This document shows, piece after piece, positions 12,148 through 24,189 of a stretch of DNA of 64,000 nt. A program made the translations under genes and the position numbers. Numbering within the stretch: the first letter of the stretch is position 1; each line of letters starts with the position of its first letter. Where the stretch lies: assembly GCF_040412425.1 (NCBI RefSeq), contig NC_089753.1, positions 43,783,913 to 43,847,912 on the forward strand. Direction: 5' to 3'. Source of the stretch: Macrobrachium rosenbergii (lineage: Eukaryota > Arthropoda > Malacostraca > Decapoda > Palaemonidae). The notes under the pieces were generated by a model that saw only the letters and a list, made by a program, of their open reading frames with translations, did no database searches and was not told the origin of the DNA.

Positions 12148-12354
12148 CTAAATCAGATAAATTGCTCTCTCACACGGACGAATACATACATATATACATA
12201 CGTATATATGTATATATATATGTGTGTGTGTGTGTGTGTGGGTGCGTGCGTGCATGAATGCTAGGGGGTAACGAGATCACTCAAGGCCATATCTGTTTCT
12301 TTCATACCGCCTGCTCCTTCGGGTCAGCCTTATGTTTTAATAATAATTATAACA
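12148..12354 (+). repeat. Partial second copy of the segment A right end
   Basis: It matches 10310-10620: CAGATAAATTGCTCTCTCAC, a compound microsatellite, GCTAGGGGG, then CCATATCTGTTTCTTTCATACCGCCTGCTCC. The SINE-tail part present at 10550-10595 is missing here. It leads straight into the satellite. Confidence 0.85.
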
Positions 12355-14750
12355 TACCGCCTGCTCACCGGTACCACACCATTCAAGTTATGGCACCCAG
12401 ATGGCACAACCCTCTGACTTTCCAACAAGCCTTAGGCCTATGCTCCAATGTCCTGACTCCAGCACACACAGGTATCCACCCACAGCTGGGGGACCAGTGG
12501 GACCAGTGGGTTTTAACCCAAGGATCCAGCAAACATAATGCAAACACTGCACCAGCCAGTCACAGCACCTTCCTGTTCATGTTGCCATCAGCTCTAAATG
12601 CCCACAATAGTCGATCAGATCCAGTGCATTGTGGACGCCAGGGCCAGCCACCAGCCATCCATCTACCAGGTCCCTGGACTGCTCCCAGCCTATCACTCAC
12701 CAGTCCATCAGCTGAAATGGATACCAGCGTCCACTGGGGACCAGACAAAGGATGCATGGGCCAGCAACCCCACCAAGAGGATTGTAGAGAAATCAGAAGT
12801 CATACCACCTTCCCACTGGTACCACACCATTCAAGGTGTGGCACCCAGACAGCACAGCCCTCTGACTTCCCAATAAGCCTTAGGCCCATACTTCAATGTC
12901 CTGACTCCAGCAGATATGGGTATCCACTCACAGGGGTGGGGGGACCAGCAGGTGGCAAGCCAGGAGTAACCCAAGGATCCAGCAAACATGATGCCGACTC
13001 TTCACCAGCCAATCACAGTGCCTTCCTGGCCATCAGTATTTTATGCCTACAATAGTCGATCACATCAAGTGCACTATGGGTGCCAGGCCCAGCCACCAAC
13101 TATTCATCTAATCTGAGTGATATACCACCCACACCACATCCACCAGTTCCCTGGACTGCTCCCAGCCTACCACTCACCAGTCCACCTAGCTGCAAATGGG
13201 TACCAGTGTCCATGGGGTACCAGACAAAGGATGCATGGGGCAACAACTCTACCAAGAGGCTTGCAGAGAAATCAGAAGTCATACCGCCTGCCCACCGGTA
13301 CCACACCATATAAGGTCTGGCACCCAGACGGCACAGCCCTCTGACTTCCCAACATGCATTGGGCCCATGCTCCAATGCCCTGACTCCAGCAGGTGCAGGT
13401 ATCCACCCACAGCTGGGGGACCAGCGGTTGGCAAGCCAGGAGTAACCCAAGGACCCAGCAAACATGATGCCAACTCTTCACCAGCCAGTCACAGTGCCTT
13501 CCTGTCCGTGTTGCCATCAGTTCTTATGCCCACAATAGTCGATCACATCCAGTGCATTGTGGGTGACAGGGCCAGCCACCAACCATTCATCTAAGCTGAG
13601 TGATGTACCACCCACACCACATCCACCAGGTCCCTGGACTGCTCCCAGCCTACCACTCATCAGTCCACCTAGCTGCAAATGGGTACCAGCAACCACTGGG
13701 CACTAGACAAAGGATGCATGGACCATAACCCCACCAAGAGGCCTGCAGAGAAACCAGAAGTCTCTCTCTCTCTCTCTCTCTGTGAAGTCATACCGCCTGC
13801 CCACCAATGCCACACCTTTGTATGGCACCCAGACGGCACAACCCTCTGACTTCCCAACAAGCCTCAGGCCCATGCTCCAGTGTCCTGACTCCAGCAGACG
13901 CAGGTATCCACCCACAGCTGGGGGATCAGCGGGTGGCAAGCCAGAAGTAACCAAAGGATCCAGCAAACATAATGCGAATGCTGCACCAGCCCATCACAGC
14001 GCCTTCCTGTCTGTGTTGCCATCAGTTCTAAATGTCCACAATAGTTGATCAGATCCAGTGCATTGTGGGTGCCAGGGCCAGCCACCGGCCATTCATCTAA
14101 AGTGAGTGATGTACCACCCACACCACATCTACCAGGTCCCTGGACTGCTCCCAGCCTACCACTCACCAGTCCACCAGCTGGAAATGGATACCAGCGTCCA
14201 CTGTGGGACCAGACAAAGGATGCATGGGCCAGAACCCCACCAAGAGGCCTGCAGAGAAATCAGAAGTCATACTGCCTGCCCACCGGTACCACACCATTCA
14301 AGGTATGGCACCCAGACAGCACAGCCCTCTGACTTCCCAACAAGCCTTAGGTCCATGCTTCAACGTCCTGACTCCAGCAGACGTAGGTATCCACTCACAG
14401 GGGGTGGGGGACCAGTGGGTGGCAAGCCAGGAGTAACCCAAAGATCCAGCAAACATGATGCCAACTCTTCACCAGGTAGTGACAGTGCCTTCCTGTCTGT
14501 GTTGCCACCAGTTCTTATGCCCACAATAGTCGATCACATCCAGTGCATTGTGGGTACCAGGGCTAGCAACCAACCATTCATCTAAGCTGAGTGATGTACC
14601 ACCCACACCACATCCACCAGGTCCCTGAACTGCTCCCAGCCTACCACTCGCCAATCCACCTAGCTGCAAATGGGTACCAGTGTCCACTGGGGACCAGACA
14701 AAGGATGCATGGGCCAGCAACCTCACCAGAAGACCTGCAGAGAAACTAGA

Positions 14751-14791
<41 letters not shown>

Positions 14792-15751
14792 GCCGTACCG
14801 CCTGCCCACCGGTGCAACACCTTTGAAGGTATGGCACCCAGACGACACAAACCTCTTATTTCCCAACAAGCCTTAGGCCCATGCTCCAATGTCCTGACCC
14901 CAGCAGACGCAAGTATCCACCACAGCCAGGGTACCAGCAGGTGGCAAGCCAGGAGAAACCCAAGGATCTAGCAAACATAATGCAAATGCTGCACCAGCCA
15001 GTTACAGCACCTTCCTGGCTGTGTTGCTATCAGTTCTAAATGCCCACAATAGTTGATCAGATCCAGTGCACTGTGGGTGCCAGGGCCAGCCACCAGCCAT
15101 TCATCTGAGTGATGTAAAACCCACACCACATCCACCAGGTACCTGGACTGCTCCCAGCCTACCACTCACCAGTCCACCTAGCTGCAAATGAGTACCAGCG
15201 TCCATGGGGTACCAGACAAAAGATGCATGGGGCAACAACCCTACCAAAAGGCTTGCAGAGAAATCAGAAGTCATACCGCCTGCCCACCAGTACCACACCA
15301 TTTAAGGTCTGGTACCCAGACGGCACAGCCCTCTGACTTCCCAACAAGCATTGGGCCCATGCTCCAATGCCCTGACTCCAGCAGGTGCAGGTATCCACCC
15401 ACAGCTGGGGGACCAGTGGTTGGCAAGCCAGGAGTAACCCAAGAACCCAGCAAACATGATGCCAACTCTTCACCAGCCAGTCACAGTGCCTTCCTGTCCG
15501 TGTTGCCATTAGTTCTTATGCCCACAATAGTCGATCACATCCAGTGCATTGTGGGTACCAGGGCTAGCCACCAATCATTCATCTAAGCTGAGTGATGTAC
15601 CACCCACACCACATCCACCAGGTCCCTGAACTGCTCCCAGCCTACCACTCGCCAATCCACCTAGCTGCAAATGGGTACCAGTGTCCACTGGGGACCAGAC
15701 AAAGAATGCACGGCCCAGCAACCTCAAGAGAAGGCCTGCAGAGAAACTAGA

Positions 15752-15802
<51 letters not shown>

Positions 15803-16761
15803 GCCGTACCGCCTGCCCACCGGTGCAACACCTTTGAAGGTATGGCACCCAGAAGACACAAACCTCTTATTTCCCAACAAGCCTTAGGCCCATGCTTCAA
15901 TGTCCTGACCCCAGCAGACGCAGGTATCCACCACAGCCAGGGTACCAGCAGGTGGTAAGCCAGGAGAAACCCAAGGATCTAGCAAACATAATGCAAATGC
16001 TGCACCAGCCAGTCACAGCACCTTCCTGGCTGTGTTGCCATCAGTTATAAATGCCCACAATAGTTGATCAGATCCAGTGCACTGTGGGTGCCAGGGCCAG
16101 CCACCAGCCATTCATCTGAGTGATGTAAAACCCACACCACATCCACCAGGTACCTGGATTGCTCCCAGCCTACCACTCACCAGTCCACCTAGCTGCAAAT
16201 GAGTACCTGCGTCCATGGGGTACCAGGCAAAAGATGCATGAGGCAACAACCCTACCAAGAGGCTTGCAGAGAAATCAGAAGTCATACCGCCTGCCCACCG
16301 GTACCACACCATTTAAGGTCTGGCACCCAGATGGCACAGCCCTCTGACTTCCCAACAAGCATTGGGCCCATGCTCCAATGCCCTGACTCCAGCAGGTGCA
16401 GGTATCCACCCACAGCTGGGGGACCAGCAGTTGGCAAGCCAGGAGTAACCCAAGGACCCAGCAAACATGATGCCAACTCTTCACCAGCCAGTCACAGTGC
16501 CTTCCTGTCCGTGTTGCCATCAGTTCTTATGCCCACAGTAGTCGATCACATCCAGTGCATTGTGGGTACCAGGGCTAGCCACCAATCATTCATCTAAGCT
16601 GAGTGATGTACCACCCACACCACATCCACCAGGTCCCTGGACTGCTCCCAGCCTACCACTCGCCAATCCACCTAGCTGCAAATGGGTACCAGTGTCCACT
16701 GGGGACCAGACAAAGGATGCATGGGCCAGTAACCCCACCAGAAGGCCTGCAGAGAAACTAG

Positions 16762-16807
<46 letters not shown>

Positions 16808-18642
16808 AAGTCATACCGCCTGCCCACCAATGCCAAAACCTTTGTATGGCACCCAGACGGCACAACCCTCTGACTTCCCGACAAGCCTCAGGCCCATGCT
16901 CCAGTGTCCTGACTCCATCCAGCAGGTATCCACCCACAGCTGGGGATCAGCGGGTGGCAAGCCAGAAGTAACCCAAGGATCCAGCAAACATAAGAATGCA
17001 GCGCCTTCCTGCCTGTGTTGCCAAGTCGATCAGATCCAGTGCATTGTGGGTGCCAGGGCCAGCCACGGCCATTCATCTAAAGTGAGTGATGTAACACCCC
17101 ACCACATCTACCAGGTCCCTGGACTGCTCCCAGCCTACCACTCCAGTCCACCAGCTGGAAATGGATACCAGCGTCCACTGTGGGACCAGACAAGGATGCA
17201 TTGCAAGAGGCCTGCAGAGAAATCAGAAGTCATACTGCCTGCCCAGGTACCACACCATTCATGGCACCCAGACAGCACAGCCCTCTGACTTCCCAACAAG
17301 CCTTAGGTCCATGCTCCAGTGTCCTGACTCCAGCAGACGCAGGTATCCACCCACAGCTGGGGGATCAGGGTGGCAAGCCAGAAGTAACCCAAGGATCCAG
17401 CAAACATAATCGAATGCTGCACCAGCCCGCTTCCTGTCTGTGTTGCCATCAGTTCTAAATGTCCACAATAGTCGATCAGATCCAGTGCATTGTGGGTGCC
17501 AGGGCCAGCCACGGCCATTCATCTAAAGTGAGTGATGTACCACCCACACCACATCTACCAGGTCCCTGGACTGCTCCCAGCCTACCACTCACCAGTCCAC
17601 CAGCTGGAAATGGATACCAGCGTCCACTGTGGGACCAGACAAAGGATGCATGGGCCAGAACCCCACCAAGAGGCCTGCAGAGCAGAAGTCATACTGCCTG
17701 CCCACCGGTACCACACCATTCAAGGTATGGCACCCAGACAGCACAGCCCTCTGACTTCCCCATTCAGGTCCATGCTCCAGTGTCCTGACTCAGCAGACGC
17801 AGGTATCCACCACAGCTGGGGATCATGGTGGCAAGCCAAGTAACCCAAAAGATCCAGCAAACATAATGCGAATGCTGCACCAGCCCGTCCAGCGCCTTCC
17901 TGTCTGTGTTGCCATCAGTTCTAAATGTCCACAATAGTCGATCAGATCCAGTGCATTGTGGGTGCCAGGGCCAGCCACCGGCCATTCATCTAAAGTGAGT
18001 GATGTACCACCCACACCACATCTACCAGGTCCCTGGACTGCTCCCAGCCTACCACTCACCAGTCCACCAGCTGGAAATGGATACCAGCGTCCACTGTGGG
18101 ACCAGACAAAGGATGCATGGGCCAGAACCCCACCAAGAGGCCTGCAGAGAAATCAGAAGTCATACTGCCTGCCCACCGGTACCACACCATTCAAGGTATG
18201 GCACCCAGACAGCACAGCCTTCTGACTTCCCAACAAGCCTTAAGCCCATGCTTCAATGCCCTGACTCCAGCAGACGTAGGCATTCACTCACAGGGGGTGG
18301 GGGACCAGTGGGTGGCAAGCCAGGAGTAACCCAAAGATCCAGCAAACATGATGCCAACTCTTCACCGGGCAGTGACAGTGCCTTCCTGTCTGTGTTGCCA
18401 CCAGTTCTTATGCCCACAATAGTCGATCACATCCAGTGCATTGTGGGTGCGAGGGCCACCCACCAACCATTCATCTAAGCTGAGTGATGTACCACCTACA
18501 CCACATCCACCAGGTCCCTGGACTGCTCCCAGCCTACCACTCGCCAATCCACCTAGCTGCAAATGGGCACCAGTGTCCACTGGGGACCAGACAAAGGATG
18601 CATGGGCCAGCAACCCCACCAGAAGGCCTGCAGAGAAACTAG

Positions 18643-18678
<36 letters not shown>

Positions 18679-18985
18679 GCTGTACCGCCTGCCCACCGGT
18701 GCAACACCTTTGAAGGTATGGCACCCAGACGGCACAACCTTCTTGTTTCCCAACAAGCCTTAGGCCCATGCTCCAATGTCCTGACCCCAGCAGACGCAGG
18801 TATCCACCCACAGCCAGGGGACCAGCGGGTGGCAAGCCAGGAGAAACCCAAGGATCCAGCAAACATGATGCAAATGCTGCACCAGCCAGTCACAACGCCT
18901 TCCTGGCTGTGTTGCCATCAGTTCTGAATGCCCACAATAGTTGATCACATCCAGTGTATTGTGGGCGCCACGGCCATCCATCAGC
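12355..18985 (+). repeat. Satellite array, ~14 monomers of ~480 bp in ~1.0 kb dimers
   Basis: A TAC(C/T)GCCTGCCCACC-type anchor recurs at 12355, 12803, 13282, 13791, 14270, 14796, 15274, 15807, 16285, 16814, 17233, 17692, 18163 and 18683. Spacing alternates between about 480 bp and 510-533 bp because every second unit ends in a (TC)n tract. Two-unit spacing is 1007-1011 bp from 14796 to 16814, so the repeat unit there is a dimer. Copies differ by a few per cent. The DNA is GC-richer than its surroundings. Many frames stay open for 60-160 codons in several phases on both strands, which fits composition and lack of stops, not coding. Units near 16814-17960 carry many small deletions. Confidence 0.95.
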
Positions 18986-19020
18986 TTTCAGCTAAATCTC
19001 CAAGGTTTTATGTGGTAGAG

Positions 19021-21186
19021 TTACTCACCCAGATTGAAACGGTACCAGTACTTCCTTTTAATCTTGACATACATAAATTTCTGACTGTAGTCCACTATAG
19101 CATTGACCCTACTGAGGAAATTTGTTCCCAAGAATATATCTCCATTTCCTTGGGGTATGTTATCTGTGACAGCCATTTTCACTGGGATTGTCGTCCCATG
19201 TTTGGTACTTATAAGAAGAGAGTCTACGAAAGGTCCTACTGTCCCCATTGCTGGCACTGGATAATCGACATTTTTTTTCTTTTTTAGGAACTGAGACCTC
19301 ACAAGGTTCCTCTCGCCTTCCCTAAGATGGACGATAGCCTCTTTACCCCCTGAGGGCTCAAGGTAGACATTAAATGTGAGGGGAAAACCTGGATATTTGA
19401 GGTTCCCAGCCTTGTTTTCATCATTCTTAATGAAGAGTTTAGATCCATCAGCATCAAACTGGCGGACGAACCCATAACGCCACAGCAATTCTCTGCCGAG
19501 TGAGATATTCGGATACATGTATCTATTTTGAACATAGAAATCAACAACGACTCGTATTTTGTCGTCGAGAATGACTTCCACATTCTCTATGACGCCTATG
19601 ATTGCTAAATCGCCGAAAATTTGGCCTTCGACTGCGGAAGGCGTCAATTCTTTTATGCTCTTGTCAAGGCCTAAATCCACGGCAGCGTCGAGGGTCATTA
19701 TGGAATAACAGCTCATTTCGCATGTTGCAAGGCCAATTCCCCTGAAATTGTTATTGATTTCGGCCTTGATCATGCTAGTAGAGCTTACTACTGCCTGAAG
19801 TTGGTCCTGGAAGACAGGTTTGGTCTTCATCTTGGTTACAGGCAATAGGTCCATGTAAGGTTTATCATCAAGAGTCAAGACGTCCTTGTTCAAGTAAACT
19901 TTCCATCCATTAACGGTGGTTACATGCACATTGCCTTTTCCATCCCTGTTTTTCATGTTAGCAATGCTTTGTAACATTATTTCCTTTTGGACCTTGTTCT
20001 CTTCCGTGGCATTGTTTAATGTCTCTTCTTTTTCCTTTATGGGGACGTCTTTTTTCTTAAGAGAGGCATCATTTTCCTCAGAGGGAGCTTCTTTCTCACT
20101 GTCGAGGAACTCCATTAACCGGCCAAATTCTTGTTTTTGTTTTTCAAACAATTCCCTCTTCTTATTCAATTCTTCTTTTGCCATGAGGAGATCCAGTTTT
20201 TCGTTTAGGAAAGATTCCTTCATTTTCACGAAGTCCAACTGCTGCTGATTAAAGGCTTCCTGTTCCTTCCTGAAATGTTGTTTTTCACAGTAAAAGGAAT
20301 CTTTTTCCTTTGCAAAATCTTCCTTCTCCTTACCGAGCGCTTCTCTTAACCGGAACAGTTCCTGGCGTGTTTCATCCATGGCAGCTTCCCTGATCTTGTT
20401 CTCACCTTCCATAACCGATTCGTCAGAGTTCACATGTGGTTCTTCAGCAGGCAAATCAGCACCGCTAGTCCCGATCAGAGCGAACTCACGGCTCGACTTC
20501 TTTTCGTCACAAACCAGTCGTAGCCCTTTCCTGACAGTCGCCATCTTTTTGTCGAAGACTTCCATCAGTCCTCTGAGGAGACTTCCATTTTCGTCCTCAG
20601 CCTCGGTGGAAGCATCATCTCGACTTTGCTGGCCATTTTCATCAGGGTCGACATCATTATTCTGAGGCCCTGGCTCTCTCATTTCAACCTTTTCCGTACG
20701 CTCAGTGTCTTCTCGGAATTTCATTGCTGTATTCAGTTTTTTTTCGTTCGTTCCCTCGCAGGAATCCACTCGGTCTTGCAAATGGGGACAGCAATGGTAA
20801 ATGCAATCCATAACCCAGAGGATTTCCTGTGCTTTCTTCGTGTTTTGAAGTTCTAGCCTGTGAGCATTCAAGTGTTCCTTCTTCGGTATATTCAAAATAC
20901 AGCAGTCAAGATTCGTAATTTCCGATATCAGAACGTCAATGAACTTTTGCCTAACTTTCTTTATTTCTTCCTTAGCCTTCTTCTCCTCTACCTTCCGTGT
21001 TATGAATCCAAAAACTTTAATCCTTTCCACAAGTGTTGGAACGAATGCAGAATTCTGCGCGTTCCCGAATATATTATGATATAAAAATAATCCTTTAAAA
21101 AGGCCACATAATAACACAGACAAATTCAAAAATATTCCACAAAACATTTCCTTGTCTGCTGGTAAAACGTATCTGAGAGAACCCAT
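19021..21186 (-). CDS. Coiled-coil protein with inactive retropepsin-like C-terminus (721 codons)
   Basis: This is an intact ORF amid decayed repeats; I do not recognise it as a named gene. Residues 14-40 are hydrophobic, like a membrane segment or buried helix. Residues 60-150 are mixed basic helix with Cys clusters (CC at 95-96, CIYHCC at 128-133). Residues 170-275 are acidic and low-complexity. Residues 277-361 are a coiled coil with Leu or Phe at thirteen successive heptad positions. Residues 480-590 look like a retropepsin fold (strand, then LDAAVDLGL, then a late ISLGRELL strand), but where D-T/S-G is expected there is A487-T488-C489. A second late-lobe pattern, IFLGTNFLSRVNAIVDY, is at 684-700. 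This suggests a protein derived from a retroelement gag-protease, kept without protease activity. The start is the first Met of the frame. The frame ends at TAA, but a good splice donor (GGTGAGT) overlaps the last codons, so it may be one exon of a longer gene. Cellular role unknown. Confidence 0.7.
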   Translation of the reverse strand: MGSLRYVLPADKEMFCGIFLNLSVLLCGLFKGLFLYHNIFGNAQNSAFVPTLVERIKVFGFITRKVEEKKAKEEIKKVRQKFIDVLISEITNLDCCILNIPKKEHLNAHRLELQNTKKAQEILWVMDCIYHCCPHLQDRVDSCEGTNEKKLNTAMKFREDTERTEKVEMREPGPQNNDVDPDENGQQSRDDASTEAEDENGSLLRGLMEVFDKKMATVRKGLRLVCDEKKSSREFALIGTSGADLPAEEPHVNSDESVMEGENKIREAAMDETRQELFRLREALGKEKEDFAKEKDSFYCEKQHFRKEQEAFNQQQLDFVKMKESFLNEKLDLLMAKEELNKKRELFEKQKQEFGRLMEFLDSEKEAPSEENDASLKKKDVPIKEKEETLNNATEENKVQKEIMLQSIANMKNRDGKGNVHVTTVNGWKVYLNKDVLTLDDKPYMDLLPVTKMKTKPVFQDQLQAVVSSTSMIKAEINNNFRGIGLATCEMSCYSIMTLDAAVDLGLDKSIKELTPSAVEGQIFGDLAIIGVIENVEVILDDKIRVVVDFYVQNRYMYPNISLGRELLWRYGFVRQFDADGSKLFIKNDENKAGNLKYPGFPLTFNVYLEPSGGKEAIVHLREGERNLVRSQFLKKKKNVDYPVPAMGTVGPFVDSLLISTKHGTTIPVKMAVTDNIPQGNGDIFLGTNFLSRVNAIVDYSQKFMYVKIKRKYWYRFNLGE

Positions 21187-21932
<746 letters not shown>

Positions 21933-22293
21933 CATACACACACACACACACCAGAGTAGAACAGCAGACAGCCATCGTAACATCCTATAAATTTATTTGG
22001 CCAAATTTTCGAGACTACATGTCTCATCACCAGGCCTGTAAAATACAAAGAATAAAAATTAAGAATCGACTGGGTTAAAAAAAACTTATAAAAGCCTAAA
22101 ACATGGAACTTAAACTAAGACAAATATTAAAAAAACATTAAAACATACTGAAAAACCTAATGTTTAAAAAACTCAAATAAAAAAATATATATGTATATAA
22201 TATCAGAACGTTTAGTATCTAACTCTATGGTAGCTAAGAAGAAAATGGCATTCACAGTTCTCAACAGGAGGACGTTGCAAAATTCAATTCGTA

Positions 22294-22656
22294 GTGCATT
22301 TCCAGCCCTGGATATTAGATTGTGTTAAAAAAAATCCTAAGACCATTGGGTCATTGTTTCACCACAAGGATAAGCTTCTCGCTTTGATGCGGTCTTTGGT
22401 GGTTTATTGTTTTACTTTCCCAAAATGTAAAGTTGGGAAATATATCGGAGCCACCAAGAGATTGCTCAAAGTGAGAGTTGATTCTCATCTTGGAGTTAGT
22501 CACCGAACAGTACGTCAATTAAAAACAAGAGAATTTTCTAACGTAAGAGATCATTGTAAAAAATGCAAGATAACGTTTTGTTATGAAGATTTTAGTATTA
22601 TTGCCAAGTGCCCAATGACCACTCTCTGTCCATCCTGGAATCTTTATAAGTATTAA
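22294..22656 (+). pseudogene. GIY-YIG endonuclease fragment of a PLE
   Basis: The 120-codon frame contains VVYCFTFPKCKVGKYIGATK, then RVDSH, a Cys/His-containing segment (HCKKCK) and a hydrophobic region. These correspond to the GIY...YIG pair, catalytic Arg and conserved His of Penelope endonucleases. The frame shifts near 2264x and the rest of the family C-terminus (LNRQT-like) continues in another phase to about 22690. The first motif residue is altered (VVY for GIY is usual in PLEs). The enzyme would nick target DNA for priming. Confidence 0.85.
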
Positions 22657-22700
22657 GCAGCTTGTTCCTTCCCTAAACAGACAGACCTCTTCCACTGTTT

Positions 22701-22703
<3 letters not shown>

Positions 22704-22795
<92 letters not shown>
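22704..22795. repeat. (TA)n microsatellite inside the PLE
   Basis: Perfect alternating TA between the endonuclease fragment and the right terminal repeat. Confidence 0.97.
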
Positions 22796-22797
<2 letters not shown>

Positions 22798-23135
22798 TGA
22801 ATTGACGTCGTCCTCTGAGCACTGTGAATGCCACTCTGTTCGTAGCTGCCATAGAGTTAGGTACTAAACGTTATGATATTATATACATATATATTTTTTT
22901 ATTTACTTGTTTTAAATATTAGGTTTTTCACTATGTTTGAATGTTTCTTTTATATTTGTTTTAGTTCAAGTTCCATGTTTTAGGCTTTTGTAAGTTTTTT
23001 AACTGGTCGATTCTTAATTTCTATGAGACGTGTAGTCTCGAAAATTTGGCCAAACAAATTTACAGGGTTGTACGATGGAGGTTTGCTGTTCTATTGCTGG
23101 TAAGTCTTCGGCGTTCTAGATGACTCAATCTTCCA

Positions 23136-23278
<143 letters not shown>

Positions 23279-23811
23279 TTGTGTACATGTGTGTAATATA
23301 ATGATTTTTCGATATTATATATTCAATAGTTATGTGGTGCGAAACGCGTCATCTAGGGGTCAAAGTAACTTTGGTATAATTCAAACTACTGTTTATTTTT
23401 CATAATTTGAATCTCACAAAATTTTTTTATTATGATTTTGATCAGTCACATTTGGTCATCTTATCTTTGCAAATGGCCACACGGAATGTCATGAGAACAT
23501 GGAAGATGATAAAGGCAAGAAGCTAGCATTTTTAAGACTGAAGACACCCTCTAGGTTAGTTAACATTACAAACAGAATAACCTTTTAGATAAAGCATTAC
23601 AACCAATTCTATTAGCATCCAGTCTGAAGGATTTCAACGGTCTTCACAGTCGGCCTCATTTCCATCCCTCCATCCTCAGGGTCTATGAATGTTGTATAAA
23701 CCTTGTAACTTGGCTTTAGTAACCTTTAAGTTCAGTAACCTTCAAGTTTATGCAACTCTTCGCTCACTGCGATCCCTTCATTTTCAGAACAGGGTCTGTT
23801 ACTTCTTTCTA
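23279..23811. other. Unique sequence, no gene seen
   Basis: No open frame of note, no repeat shared with other parts of the window that I could see. Confidence 0.5.
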
Positions 23812-23871
23812 ATGAACACCAGGTTCTTTGGAAGGTTGAATTTCAAGTCAGTGGCCCTGTGAGTTCATCTT

Positions 23872-23927
<56 letters not shown>

Positions 23928-23993
23928 GGAAGCTTTAATTTCAAGTCCATGGCCCCTCTGGTGGGCTTGTGCAATATGAATATAGTTTATCTT

Positions 23994-24056
<63 letters not shown>

Positions 24057-24137
24057 CATATTCTTTGGAATCTTGAATTTCAAGTCCATGGCCCCTATGG
24101 TGGGCTTGTGCCATGTGAATAGGCTTCATCTTCTGAA

Positions 24138-24188
<51 letters not shown>
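23812..24188 (-). repeat. Three copies of an (AAT)n-linked dispersed repeat
   Basis: Each copy has TTTGGAAG...AATTTCAAGTC...TGGCCC...GGGCTTGTG...TTCATCTTCTGAA followed by (ATA)n. The third copy is at about 24058-24138. The (AAT)n tracts are at 23876-23918, 23997-24054 and 24139-24188. A copy of the same family lies in the opposite orientation at 61803-61905, in the intron of the membrane-protein gene. Confidence 0.85.

Positions 24189-24189
<1 letters not shown>

Larger units (their letters stand above)
21951..23105 (+). mobile_element. Penelope-like element remnant 1 with inverted terminal repeats
   Basis: An arm at 21951-22286 is repeated in inverse at 22796-23105; shared words include TCGAAAATTTGGCCAAA and CATAGAGTTAG(A/G)TACTAAACG. 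Between the arms is a GIY-YIG endonuclease frame. PLEs are known for pseudo-LTRs in direct or inverted order and for a C-terminal GIY-YIG domain, which fits. The RT part is absent, so this is 5'-truncated. (TA)n tracts flank it and also split the interior at 22704-22795. Confidence 0.85.

Noticed and set aside
12258..18862. Many open frames of 60-265 codons in the satellite on both strands
   Set aside because: They occur in several phases and strands of the same repeat, change length with unit variants, and have no domain. Composition and lack of stop codons explain them.
12355..18985. CRISPR-like array
   Set aside because: Units are ~480 bp with no short conserved repeat and unique spacers, and the genome is eukaryotic.
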